Source of the DNA: DATFDN01 sp963818725
Lineage (GTDB): Bacteria; Pseudomonadota; Alphaproteobacteria; Acetobacterales; Acetobacteraceae
Reading direction: 5' to 3'
DNA length: 64,000 nt
Assembly (NCBI GenBank): GCA_963818725.1
Contig: CAWFTU010000010.1
Coordinates: forward strand, 1-64,000
Shown here: positions 32,695-41,487 of the stretch, piece by piece
How the letters are laid out: the number at the start of each line of letters is the position of its first letter
Position numbering within the stretch: the stretch's first letter is position 1
Notes under the pieces: model-generated
What the model was told of the DNA's origin: nothing
Seen by the model: only the letters and a program-made list of their open reading frames with translations
Databases searched by the model: none
Program-made: the position numbers and the translations under genes

Positions 32695-33603
32695 ATGCCG
32701 ATCTGTGAAGCCGATCCCTGGCGGATGCAGTATTTCGAGGGCGTCGCGTGCCCGGAGGATGTCCGCATTTCCACCGAGGACGCGGATTCCTGGATGTGGT
32801 ACCCGGCGCATCGCTGGATCTACGACAAGCTCGCGGTGGCGCTGTCGCAGGGGCTGGACGCAGCGCCGCATGGGGTGATGCCGCCCCGCTTTCCGGTGTT
32901 CTCCAAGCCGATCATGAATTTGCGCGGGATGGGCACCGGCAGCCTCGCGATCGAGTCGGAGGCGGACTACAAGGCCTCGCTCACGCCGGGCCATTTCTGG
33001 TCCACGCTGCTGACCGGCCGGCATGTCAGCACCGATGTCGCCATCGTGAACGGGGCGGCCCGGTGGTGGCGCCACGCCACGGGCGCGGTCGCGCCGGGCG
33101 GCACGTTCGATCACTGGCACATCCATGCCGAACCGATGGCCGAGGTCGAGGACTGGTGCGGCGCCTGGGCGGCCCATCACCTTGCCGGCTACACCGGCAT
33201 GGCCAATTTCGAGACGATCGGCGGCAAGATCATCGAGGCGCATCTGCGCTTCGCCGATCAGTGGCCGGACCTCTACGGCGCGGGCTGGGTCGAGGCGCTG
33301 GTGCGGTTGTACGAGCACGGCACCTGGGAGTTCGCCGACGCGGACCGCGCCGACGGGTTCAGCGTCGTCCTGTTCGCTCCGCACGGCCGTCGCTACCGCC
33401 ATCCCCTAGACGAGACGGTGGAGGCGGTGCGCCGGATGGAGAATGTGTCCAGCGTGCAGATCACCTTCCACGAGGCCCGCGATCCCCTGCACCACGCGAT
33501 GCCGCCGGGCGGCTTCCGGGTGGCGATCGTGAACGCACGCACGCTGGATGCGGGGCAGGCTGCGCTGGAGCGGCTGAGGGAGGCGATCATCAGGGAGGGG
33601 TGA
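32695..33603 (+). CDS. Conserved hypothetical protein, possible ATP-grasp-like fold
   Basis: A 302-residue protein not confidently recognised. It is 6 bp downstream of the molybdenum-cofactor gene and so in the same operon. Segments recall ATP-grasp proteins: KPIMNLRGMGTGS, HVSTDVAIVNG, GTFDHWHIHAEP and YTGMANFETIGGKIIEAHLR, with an acidic/His pattern where metal ligands would be. I see no transmembrane segment or signal peptide. A role in cofactor or substrate ligation linked to the cox enzymes is conceivable but unproven. Confidence 0.6.
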   Translation: MPICEADPWRMQYFEGVACPEDVRISTEDADSWMWYPAHRWIYDKLAVALSQGLDAAPHGVMPPRFPVFSKPIMNLRGMGTGSLAIESEADYKASLTPGHFWSTLLTGRHVSTDVAIVNGAARWWRHATGAVAPGGTFDHWHIHAEPMAEVEDWCGAWAAHHLAGYTGMANFETIGGKIIEAHLRFADQWPDLYGAGWVEALVRLYEHGTWEFADADRADGFSVVLFAPHGRRYRHPLDETVEAVRRMENVSSVQITFHEARDPLHHAMPPGGFRVAIVNARTLDAGQAALERLREAIIREG

Positions 33604-33649
33604 CTTACTCCTCGATTGAGTCCCTAGCCGGCAGAAGGTACAGCAGGGC

Positions 33650-34729
33650 ATGGCCGCTGCCCCTGTCAATCGCATTCCTCTCCACACGATCATCCTGCCC
33701 GTGCTCGGCATGGCGGCATGGCTCGTGGTCGGCAAGGTACGGCTGGAGCCCCTGGCGCTAGCGCTCGCCGCGTTGCTGCTCGGCAACGTCATCTCCGCCG
33801 TGCACCATGCCGAAGTGATAGCGATCCGAGTGGGCGAGCCCTTCGGAACGCTGGTACTGGCGTTTTCCGTAACGGTCATCGAGGTCGGGCTTATCATCTC
33901 TACAATGCTGAGCGGGAAGCCAAACCCGGCCCTGATGCGTGACTCTATACACGCCGTCGTCATGCTCGTGCTGCATGGGCTCGCCGGCCTATGCATCGTG
34001 GTCGGCGCCTTCCGCCACCGCGAGACCGAGTTCCGGGTGGAAGGTGCCAACGCCCTTCTCGCGGTGCTGCTCCCTATGGCGGTGCTGGTTTTGGTGTTGC
34101 CGAACTATGCCGTCTCGGTGCCCGGACCCTTCTACTCGCACCTCCAGCTCGCCTTCGTTTCGGCTGCCTGCCTCGGGCTCTACCTCGCCTTCCTATTCAT
34201 CCAGATCAACTGGCACCAGGCGTATTTTCTGCCCGTTGGCGACGATGACGCGGCGGGGCATGCGCGCCCGAGCGCGCGGATCGCTCTTGCGTCTCTCGGC
34301 CTGCTGTCGGTGGCGCTCCTGTCCGTCGTGCTGCTGGCGAAGAGCCTGGCACCGGCGCTGGAGGCTGGGGTGGCGGCCGCTGGCGCGCCGCTCGCCATCG
34401 TCGGCGTTATCATCGGGGCCATCGTGCTCCTGCCCGAGTCGGCGGCTGCCGTACGGGCCGCAGCGCGCAACCGGCTTCAGGCGAGCATCAACCTTGCGCT
34501 CGGCAGTGCGGTGGCGTCCATCGGCCTCACTGTCCCGGCGGTCGCCCTCGTGTCGTCCTGGATAGGCCAGCCGCTCGAACTTGGCATCTCCGAAGGCGAC
34601 AGCGTGCTGATGGCGCTCGGTTTCGTGGTCGCCATGATCACTTACGGCACCGGCCGGACAAACCTGCTGTCCGGCATTGTCCATCTGGTGCTGTTGGCAA
34701 CCTACGTCTTCACCATCTTTGCGCCCTGA
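33650..34729 (+). CDS. chaA: Calcium/proton antiporter ChaA family
   Basis: A 359-residue membrane protein with two internally similar halves, each about five helices, as in the Ca2+:cation antiporter superfamily. The two alpha-repeat motifs are EPFGTLVLAFSVTVIEVGLI in the first half and LPESAAAVRAAARNRLQASI followed by LALGSAVASIGLTVP in the second; the Glu residues are the ion-binding ones. It would export Ca2+ or Na+ against protons. ATG 33650. It stands 46 bp after the conserved hypothetical gene and may be separately expressed. Confidence 0.9.
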   Translation: MAAAPVNRIPLHTIILPVLGMAAWLVVGKVRLEPLALALAALLLGNVISAVHHAEVIAIRVGEPFGTLVLAFSVTVIEVGLIISTMLSGKPNPALMRDSIHAVVMLVLHGLAGLCIVVGAFRHRETEFRVEGANALLAVLLPMAVLVLVLPNYAVSVPGPFYSHLQLAFVSAACLGLYLAFLFIQINWHQAYFLPVGDDDAAGHARPSARIALASLGLLSVALLSVVLLAKSLAPALEAGVAAAGAPLAIVGVIIGAIVLLPESAAAVRAAARNRLQASINLALGSAVASIGLTVPAVALVSSWIGQPLELGISEGDSVLMALGFVVAMITYGTGRTNLLSGIVHLVLLATYVFTIFAP

Positions 34730-35025
34730 GCGGCGTTCGCGGAGCGCGCCATAAGACAAGTTCCGCGAGTGTCCATGCGGAGATCAAGACGAGCGAAACA
34801 ACCTTTCGTCCTCCGCTTCCCGCACCCCGTATCGCCCGGCGTCTTGATCACGAAATCAACTCCCAGAGGCCCGTCGTCCACCATGCTCGGCGGCAGGTCG
34901 CCCTGCCGGCCGATATAGCCGGAGACAACCTAAGCGGACTTTCCGTTCCTCGCGCGATGCTGTGATACTACGCGGAGGATTGTAACTGGCGCATTGTCGC
35001 CTGACATCGACACTCTGCGCGGAGC
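34730..35025. other. Intergenic region with possible gene remnant
   Basis: About 300 bp without an intact gene. On the minus strand, around 34810-34920, a frame reads GYIGRQGDLPPSM...LGVDFVIKTPGD, which looks protein-like but has no start, family or continuation. I treat it as a possible relic only. Confidence 0.4.
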
Positions 35026-35031
35026 ATGCCG

Positions 35032-35211
35032 ATGACACCGGACCCGATTGATTTCGCCGCCGCCTTCGCCCGCCTGGCGGCCGAGGGGCATCGCGAGGAA
35101 ACGACACCGCTTGGCGGAGTTGACGTGCGTTTGGTCCGGACGGCCGGGGGAGGCGAGGGCCGGTGGGAGCGCCACGACCACTCCACGCAGGTGTCGACGC
35201 AGGTCTGCTGA
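35032..35211 (+). pseudogene. Truncated cupin-type protein
   Basis: A 59-codon frame (MTPDPIDFAAAFARLAAEGH...) whose end, GRWERHDHSTQ, resembles the first metal-binding motif of small cupins. It stops (TGA 35209-35211) just where the rest of the cupin barrel should begin, so only the N-terminal third is left. ATG 35026 is an alternative start two codons upstream. It probably does nothing. Confidence 0.5.
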
Positions 35212-35287
35212 GAAACGCCCCGTGACATGAGGCGCGGACGCAATCTCGTTGGACAGCGGCTTGCCTCTCCCGCAAGCATCTTGTGTC

Positions 35288-35806
35288 ATGAAAACAGTGC
35301 TGGTGGGCATAGAAATTCTCGTATGCGGCCTGGCGTCTTGCTCGGCTCTGCTCGTCCGGCAAGCCGCTGCCAGCCCTTCACCTTCGTTGACACGGCTGAG
35401 CGATGACATGCGCCGCAGCGGCGATTTCAACGGCCTCCTTGATTCCGATCGCGCGGCCCATGCGCGCGACCCCGAAGCCTTCCAGGGCAGGCGACCGCCA
35501 GACAGGGCCACGGTCGATGCGGCCCGACGTCGGCACATCCTCGATGGCGACGCCACCGGCGGCGGGCACCGTTTCAGCACGGGCATCAAGGGCAAGAGCG
35601 AGTTCCCGGCTGGCTGGTCGGACGACAAGATCATCCGCGAGATCGAGAGCGTCGCCAATGACCCCGCCTCTACCCGCACCGTCCAGCCGAACGGGCGGGT
35701 CAGGGTGGAAGGGATACGGGACGGCGTGGGCATCCGCGTCATTATCGACGCCAACGGCACGACCGTCCGGACGGCGCACCCGATCAGCACGCGGCGCAAC
35801 CCTTGA
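35288..35806 (+). CDS. EndoU-type nuclease toxin, exported
   Basis: A 172-residue protein with an N-terminal export signal and a C-terminal bacterial EndoU domain. Residues 1-28 are hydrophobic with a lipobox-like LASC at 15-18, so lipidation at Cys18 is possible. The EndoU domain occupies about 80-170: catalytic His83 (RRHILDGD), His94 (GGGHRF), Lys101/103 (GIKGK), then WSDDKIIREIESVANDP and the end TVRTAHPI. EndoU toxins cut RNA, for example tRNA. A small immunity-like gene follows 13 bp later. It is unusual in having no long delivery scaffold. ATG 35288. Confidence 0.85.
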   Translation: MKTVLVGIEILVCGLASCSALLVRQAAASPSPSLTRLSDDMRRSGDFNGLLDSDRAAHARDPEAFQGRRPPDRATVDAARRRHILDGDATGGGHRFSTGIKGKSEFPAGWSDDKIIREIESVANDPASTRTVQPNGRVRVEGIRDGVGIRVIIDANGTTVRTAHPISTRRNP

Positions 35807-35819
35807 CAGGAGGACACAC

Positions 35820-36113
35820 ATGGCAGAGCTCGCCCACTACGACCGGCTACAGCGGGCCTTCGACGACTTGCTCCAGAACCTTTCAGCGGCCTGGCCGAAG
35901 CAAGACCTGGATTACGTTCGCGAGGAGGTGGGACACGGCGAGTACGGCGACGCTTTGGAGAACCTGATCGCCCTGGGCCTACGGAACGCCGCGGGCTTCA
36001 GCCCCGGCCAAGTCCAGCAGATCGAAGCTCTCGCCGCGGCGATGGGCATGGAGGACTCGACCTTTCTAGCACAGCTCCGGGAGATGGGACGAGCGAAGGG
36101 ACACACCGCATAA
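35820..36113 (+). CDS. MafI-like immunity protein
   Basis: A 97-residue acidic helical protein (MAELAHYDRLQRAFDDLLQN..., VREEVGHGEYGDALENLIAL). It resembles the MafI family of immunity proteins, which pair with EndoU or other nuclease toxins. A strong AGGAGGA at 35808-35814 precedes ATG 35820, 13 bp after the toxin stop. It should remain in the cytoplasm and block the nuclease. The family call is by pattern and gene context. Confidence 0.72.
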   Translation: MAELAHYDRLQRAFDDLLQNLSAAWPKQDLDYVREEVGHGEYGDALENLIALGLRNAAGFSPGQVQQIEALAAAMGMEDSTFLAQLREMGRAKGHTA

Positions 36114-36185
36114 GCCGCCCGGCGCGCGTGCCCTGGGCGGCTTGAACGGCTTTGGAAGGGTTGGCTCCCATACCGGCGCCCCCGG

Positions 36186-36214
36186 CCCTCTACCCCGCCC
36201 CGCGGGGGAGAGGG
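36186..36214. terminator. GC-rich hairpin between convergent genes
   Basis: CCCTCT-A-CCCC pairs with GGGG-AGAGGG across a short GC-rich loop, between the convergent immunity and hydantoinase genes. There is no T-run, so it could instead be a dispersed intergenic palindrome rather than a terminator. Confidence 0.4.
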
Positions 36215-36237
36215 AGCTGTCTGCCCGCATCTCATCT

Positions 36238-39200
36238 TTACGCCCCATATCCCCCGCCGCCAGGCGTCTCGATGACAAATACATCGCCCGCCGCCATCTC
36301 CGCGCTGTCGGTTCCGCTCAGCGTTTCGACTTTCCCCTCCACCCGCTCCACCCATTGCCGCCCCGCCGCGCCCGCTGACCCACCTTCCAGCCCGAACGGC
36401 GCGACCGTCCGACGCGAGGCAACAATCACCGCCGTCATCGGCGCGAGAAAGCGGATGTGGCGCACCGACCCATCTCCGCCCCGCCAGCGCCCGGCGCCGC
36501 CGGAACCATGCCGAATCGCGAACATCTCCAGCCGCACCGGGTAGCGCAGCTCCAGCACCTCGGGATCGGTCATGCGGGTGTTGGTCATGTGCGTCTGCAC
36601 CGCCGAGGTTCCGTCGAAGCCGGGACCGGCGCCGGTGCCGCCGCAGATCGTCTCGTAGTATTGGCGCGTCGCGTCGCCGAACAGGAAGTTGTTCATGGTC
36701 GCCTGCGAGCAGGCGATGGCGCCCAACGCGCCGAACAGCGCGTTGCAGACCGCCTGCGAGACCTCCGTGTTGCCCGCCACCACCGCGGCACCTGGGCGCG
36801 GGGCGAGGAAGCTTCCAGGCGGAACCACGACCTCCAGCGGCTTCAGGCAGCCATCGTTGAGCGGAATGTCCTCGCCCACCAGGCAGCGGAACACGTACAG
36901 CACCGCCGCGCGCGTCACGGCTGGCGGGGCGTTGAAGTTGTTGTGGTCGCGCTGCGCGCCGGTGCCGGCGAAGTCGATCCGCGCTCTGCGCGCCGCGCGA
37001 TCGACCCGCACCGAGACACGCAGGGGCGCGCCATCGTCCATTGTATAGTCGAACGCGCCGTCGCGCAGCCGGGCGACGACCCGGCGCACGCTCTCCTCGG
37101 CGTTGTCCATGACATGGCGCATATAGGCCGACACCGTCTCCCAGCCATGCTCGGCGACGACGCGGCGCAGCTCCCGCACGCCCTTCTCGTTCGCCGCCAC
37201 CTGTGCCTTGATGTCGGCCAGGTTCACGTCCGGGCTGCGCGCCGGGAAGCGGGCGCCCGCCAGCAGCGCGCGCAGCTCCGCCTCGCGGAAATGCCCGCCA
37301 TCGACGAGGAGGAAGTCGTCGATCACCACGCCCTCCTCCTCCAGCGTGCGCGAGGCGGGCGGGGTGGAGCCTGGGGTGATCCCGCCGATGTCGGCATGAT
37401 GCCCGCGGCTGCCGACGAAGAACAGGATTTGCGCGCCGGCTTCGTCGAAGACCGGCGTGATCACGGTGACATCGGGCAGGTGCGTGCCGCCGTTGTACGG
37501 ATTGTTCAGGGCGACGACGTCGCCCGGCTTCAGGGTGCCGCGCCGGCCCGCGAGCACGGTGCGCACGCTCTCGCCCATCGCGCCCAGATGCACCGGGATG
37601 TGCGGCGCGTTGGCGACCAGGAAGCCCTCGGCGTCGAACACGGCGCAGGAGAAATCAAGCCGCTCCTTGATGTTGACGCTCATCGCCGTGTTCTGGAGCA
37701 CGGCGCCGGTCTGCTCGGCGACGTTCATGAACAGGTTGTTGAACAGCTCGAGCAGCACCGGGTCGGGCCGGCCGTCTGTGGCGGCGAGCGTGCCCGCGCG
37801 CGGCGCGACGCGGCGCAGCATGAGATGGTTGATCGGTGTCACCTCGGCCGCCCAGCCTGGCTCCAACACCGTGGTCGCGTTCGCCTCGACGATCAACGCC
37901 GGGCCGGTCAGCCGGTCCCCCGCACGTAGGCGCGTTCGGTCGAAGATCGGCGCCTCGAACGCGCCGTCGCTGAAGATCCGCGCTTGGTCGATCGGCTCCG
38001 GGCCGGCCGCGTCCTCGCGAGGAAGGGCGGTTGCTTCCGTCACAGGCTCGCCCGCCGCGACCGCCTCGACCGCCACCGCTTCCGCGACCACGTCCCGGTC
38101 CGGCGTGGCGAATCCGAAGCGGGCACGGTGAGCGGCCGTGAACGCCGCTACCATCGGGCCGTGCTCACCCAATGGCGCGGGAAGCGCGGCCTCGGTTCCG
38201 GCGTAGCGGATATGGGCGTCGGCATGGACCGCGATCCGCGCCGGATCGGCGCCCTGCGCCACCAGCGCGGCACTTGCCTCCGCGCCCAGCTGCTCGGCCA
38301 TAGCCATCAGGCTGGGCACTGCGTCCGGGGTGAGCGGCGTCTCGACGGCTTGCTCGCGCAGCGCGGTCTGATCGGCGAGCCCCATGCCATAGGCCGACAG
38401 CACGCCCGCGAACGGGTGGATGAACACCGTCTCCATGCCCAGCGCGTCAGCGACCAGGCAGGCGTGCTGCCCACCCGCGCCGCCGAAGCAGTGCAGGGCG
38501 AAGCGCGTGACGTCGTGGCCCTTCTGGACCGAGACCTGCTTGATCGCGTTCGCCATGTTGGCCACCGCGATCCGCAGGAACCCCTCGGCGACCTGCTCCG
38601 GCGTGCGACGCTGCCCCGTTGCCCGCGCGATCTCGTCCGCCAGGGCGGCAAAGCGCGCCCGCACGGTGTCGGCATCCAGCGGCGCATCACCCGCCGGCCC
38701 AAAGATCGCCGGAAAATGCGCCGGCTGGATCTTGCCCACGCACACATTGGCATCGGTGACGGTGAGCGGCCCGCCGCGCCGGTAGCAGGCGGGGCCGGGA
38801 TCGGCGCCGGCCGAATCCGGCCCGACCCGGAAGCGCGCGCCGTCGAAGTGCAGGATCGAGCCGCCGCCCGCCGCGACTGTGTTGATCGCCATCATCGGCG
38901 CGCGCATCCGCACGCCCGCGACCTCGGTCTCGAAGGCGCGCTCGAACGCGCCGGCATAGAGCGCCACATCGGTCGATGTGCCGCCCATGTCGAAGCCGAT
39001 GATGCGGTCGAGCCCCGCCATCGCGGCGGTACGCGCGGCGCCGACGATGCCGCCGGCCGGACCCGAGAGGATCGCGTCCTTGCCCTGGAAACTGTGCGCC
39101 TCCGCCAGCCCGCCATTCGATTGCATGAAGTAGAGGCGCACGCCTTGAAGCTCGGCCGCTACTTGCTCGACGTACCGGCGGAGGATGGGCGAGAGATAGG

Positions 39201-39834
39201 CGTCCACCACGGTCGTATCCCCGCGCGGTACCAGGCGCAGCAGCGGGCTCACGTCGTGGCTTGTGGAGACCTGCGCGAATCCGGCCGCGCGCGCGAGCGC
39301 GGCGAGACGGCGTTCGTGATCGGGATGGCGCCAGGCATGCATCAGCACGATCGCGCAGGCGGCGATGCCCTGTTCGCGCGCGGTGGCGAAGGCTTCCCGC
39401 GCCGCGTCCTCGTCCAGCGCCTCGACCTCCGCGCCGTCCGCGTCCACGCGCCCGGCGATCTCCACCACCTGCTCATAGAGCATTGAGGGCAGCCGGATCG
39501 CGAGATCGAAGAGGCGCGGGCGGGCTTGGTTGCCAATGCGCAGGCTGTCGGCGAAGCCGCGGTTGACAACGAGCAGGGTGCGCTCGCCCTTGCGCTCCAG
39601 CAGCGCGTTGGTGGCCACCGTGGTCCCCATCCTCACGCTCTCGACGGCGCCCGGCGGGATTGGCGAGGCCAAGTCCAGGCCGAGCACGGCCTTGATCCCG
39701 GCGATGGCGGCGTCGCGGTAGCGGCCCGGGTTCTCGGACAGCAGCTTATGGGTGAGCAGCCGCCCATCCGGGGCGCGGGCGACGAAATCGGTGAAGGTGC
39801 CCCCGCGATCGATCCAGAACTGCCAGCCTGTCAT
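36238..39834 (-). CDS. Hydantoinase/5-oxoprolinase, fused HyuA-HyuB
   Basis: This 1198-residue ATP-dependent cyclic-amide hydrolase is of the 5-oxoprolinase/N-methylhydantoinase kind. The HyuA half comes first: N-terminal WIDRGGTFTDFVARAPDG, then RMGTTVATNALLER, IIGFDMGGTSTDVALYAG and GGGSILHFDG. The HyuB half starts near residue 690 (PVLLELFNNLFMNVAEQTGAVLQNTAMSVNIKERLDFSCA, later NPYNGGTHLPDVTVITPV and GSGGAGRWRGGDGSVRHI). The fused arrangement is that of OplaH. ATG 39834 with GAGGGGAAAA upstream was preferred over a longer frame. It stands alone; substrate undetermined. Confidence 0.92.
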   Translation of the reverse strand: MTGWQFWIDRGGTFTDFVARAPDGRLLTHKLLSENPGRYRDAAIAGIKAVLGLDLASPIPPGAVESVRMGTTVATNALLERKGERTLLVVNRGFADSLRIGNQARPRLFDLAIRLPSMLYEQVVEIAGRVDADGAEVEALDEDAAREAFATAREQGIAACAIVLMHAWRHPDHERRLAALARAAGFAQVSTSHDVSPLLRLVPRGDTTVVDAYLSPILRRYVEQVAAELQGVRLYFMQSNGGLAEAHSFQGKDAILSGPAGGIVGAARTAAMAGLDRIIGFDMGGTSTDVALYAGAFERAFETEVAGVRMRAPMMAINTVAAGGGSILHFDGARFRVGPDSAGADPGPACYRRGGPLTVTDANVCVGKIQPAHFPAIFGPAGDAPLDADTVRARFAALADEIARATGQRRTPEQVAEGFLRIAVANMANAIKQVSVQKGHDVTRFALHCFGGAGGQHACLVADALGMETVFIHPFAGVLSAYGMGLADQTALREQAVETPLTPDAVPSLMAMAEQLGAEASAALVAQGADPARIAVHADAHIRYAGTEAALPAPLGEHGPMVAAFTAAHRARFGFATPDRDVVAEAVAVEAVAAGEPVTEATALPREDAAGPEPIDQARIFSDGAFEAPIFDRTRLRAGDRLTGPALIVEANATTVLEPGWAAEVTPINHLMLRRVAPRAGTLAATDGRPDPVLLELFNNLFMNVAEQTGAVLQNTAMSVNIKERLDFSCAVFDAEGFLVANAPHIPVHLGAMGESVRTVLAGRRGTLKPGDVVALNNPYNGGTHLPDVTVITPVFDEAGAQILFFVGSRGHHADIGGITPGSTPPASRTLEEEGVVIDDFLLVDGGHFREAELRALLAGARFPARSPDVNLADIKAQVAANEKGVRELRRVVAEHGWETVSAYMRHVMDNAEESVRRVVARLRDGAFDYTMDDGAPLRVSVRVDRAARRARIDFAGTGAQRDHNNFNAPPAVTRAAVLYVFRCLVGEDIPLNDGCLKPLEVVVPPGSFLAPRPGAAVVAGNTEVSQAVCNALFGALGAIACSQATMNNFLFGDATRQYYETICGGTGAGPGFDGTSAVQTHMTNTRMTDPEVLELRYPVRLEMFAIRHGSGGAGRWRGGDGSVRHIRFLAPMTAVIVASRRTVAPFGLEGGSAGAAGRQWVERVEGKVETLSGTDSAEMAAGDVFVIETPGGGGYGA

Positions 39835-40112
39835 AAGTTTTCCCCTCGCGCGCGTTGAGCGCCATGCTGCCGCCCAAGCTGTGCAACAGGTTCCGAGGGG
39901 GTGCAAACGGGGCCGCGTCTCCAGATCCGGCATTTGCGTTTCGGCAAGGCAGAAGCGCCGCGCTGACGCAGGCGGGGATCAACGTGATCGTGGCACTAAC
40001 TTCGTATTGATACTTGTTGAAAGCTCCTCATTTCTAAACCTAAAGTCTCATCCCCTGGGACGCGGGCGCACGTTGCCCCGCGATGCGAATGGGGAAGGGG
40101 AGGAGGCACACG
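39835..40112. other. Divergent intergenic region
   Basis: About 280 bp between the hydantoinase (minus) and the NTF2-like gene (plus); it must carry both promoters. I cannot point to specific promoter elements. AGGAGG at 40100-40106 is the ribosome-binding site of the next gene. Confidence 0.5.
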
Positions 40113-40583
40113 ATGAAGTTCTCAGCGTCAGCGGCCCTGGTGCCAGCGATGCTCCTTTGCACCACAGCGGCGTTCAGCCAAACACAGGGCAGAGGGGACA
40201 TGACCCAGGAAATTCAAGCTTTCTGCCGGACTTACGACGATACGTGGACGCACAAGGGAGCGGCCGCCGTCGGGCCTCTTTTTAGCGAGAATGCGATCTT
40301 CGTGCCCCCCAATGGTGCCGTCGTGAAGGGAAGAGCGGCGATCACGAAAGTATTCGGCGACATCTATAAGGAGCCGACGACCCACAAATGCACGGTTGAA
40401 GCGGCGCACGCCGAGGGCGATGGCGCATGGGCTATGGGTGAGGTGACGGTCACGGGAAAGCCGTCCTCTCACGTCCGGTGGGGTGGTTTCGTGGTCAAAC
40501 AGAATGGCGAATGGAGGGTGCAGTTGCTGGTCGTGACCAACATCGAAGCACAAACTCCGGCGGCCGGCTCCACGGCGAAATAA
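40113..40583 (+). CDS. Secreted SnoaL/NTF2-like protein
   Basis: A 156-residue protein with a signal peptide (MKFSASAALVPAMLLCTTAAFS) and one NTF2-like domain of the SnoaL/DUF4440 kind: FCRTYDDTWTHKGAAAVGPLFSENAIFVPPNG, VVKGRAAITKVFGDIY, and the end GGFVVKQNGEWRVQLLVV. It is likely periplasmic. Such domains bind small hydrophobic ligands or act as isomerases; no specific role can be given. ATG 40113 follows GGAGGC. Confidence 0.85.
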   Translation: MKFSASAALVPAMLLCTTAAFSQTQGRGDMTQEIQAFCRTYDDTWTHKGAAAVGPLFSENAIFVPPNGAVVKGRAAITKVFGDIYKEPTTHKCTVEAAHAEGDGAWAMGEVTVTGKPSSHVRWGGFVVKQNGEWRVQLLVVTNIEAQTPAAGSTAK

Positions 40584-40695
40584 GCGGGCGCGGGCCTTAT
40601 CGCGCAACCCTGCGGGTACACGCCGCGCGGCAGTGTCGGTTGGGCGGCGATCGGGTCTTTGCCGCCGAAGGCCCGTGCATGATACTGCCCACAGA

Positions 40696-41487
40696 ATGCG
40701 AGTTTGGGGCAAGATTATCGGCGGCACTGCCGGGATGCTGATGGGTGGACCGGTCGGCGCCATGTTCGGCGCCGCGCTGGGCCATGCCGCCGATACGGGC
40801 CAAGTCAGCCAGTTCCGTATGCCATCCTTCGGCGCCGCGCCGAATTGGATGCCAAGCCCGGCGCGCATCGCCGCGCTGCTCGGGCGCAAGGACCAGGTCT
40901 TCGCGATTTGCGTGGTGGTGCTCGCGGCCAAGCTCGCCAAGTGCGACGGGCCGGTGCGGCGCGCGGAGATCGACGCCTTCAAGGGCCAGTTCCGCATCCC
41001 GCCGGAGGCCATGCACGACATCGCCCGGCTGTTCGACCAGGCGCGCGATTCGGGGGAGGGGTTCCGCGGCTACGCTGTCCAGCTCGGCGAGACCTTCGCC
41101 GACAATCGCGGGATGCTGGAGGACGTGCTCGCCTCGCTGTTCACCGTCGCGCGTGCCGACGGGCCGGTGAACCAGCGCGAGCATCAGTTTCTCTCCGGGG
41201 TCCATGCCGCGTTCGGGCTCGACCAGCGCGCCTGGGACCGCGCGCGCGGCGCCGCGCCGCGCCAGCCGAGGGGCGGCGACGATCCCGATCCCTACCTCGT
41301 GCTCGGCGTGGCGCGCTCGGCCACGGCCGAGGAGTTGCGCGCCGTTTGGAAGCGGCTGATGCGCGAGAACCATCCGGACAGCCTGGCCGCGCGCGGCGTG
41401 CCGCAGGAGTTCGTCGCGCGCGCCAGCGAGAAGGTCGCGCGCATCAACGCCGCCTGGGACAAGATCAAGCGCGAGCGCAACCTGTGA
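40696..41487 (+). CDS. TerB-DnaJ co-chaperone (DjlA-like)
   Basis: A 263-residue protein with a Gly-rich N-terminal hydrophobic segment (IIGGTAGMLMGGPVGAMFGAALGH, a possible membrane anchor). A TerB-type helical domain covers about residues 70-185 (VVVLAAKLAKCDGPVRRAEIDAF and LFTVARADGPVNQREHQFL, both with the acidic D-G motif). The C-terminal J domain (DPYLVLGVARSATAEELRAVWKRLMRENHPD) keeps HPD, so it should stimulate DnaK. This is the DjlA domain order. The amidase gene overlaps its stop as GTGA. Confidence 0.9.
   Translation: MRVWGKIIGGTAGMLMGGPVGAMFGAALGHAADTGQVSQFRMPSFGAAPNWMPSPARIAALLGRKDQVFAICVVVLAAKLAKCDGPVRRAEIDAFKGQFRIPPEAMHDIARLFDQARDSGEGFRGYAVQLGETFADNRGMLEDVLASLFTVARADGPVNQREHQFLSGVHAAFGLDQRAWDRARGAAPRQPRGGDDPDPYLVLGVARSATAEELRAVWKRLMRENHPDSLAARGVPQEFVARASEKVARINAAWDKIKRERNL

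Noticed and set aside
34810..34920. Protein-like minus-strand frame after chaA
   Set aside because: Too short, no start codon context and no recognisable family.
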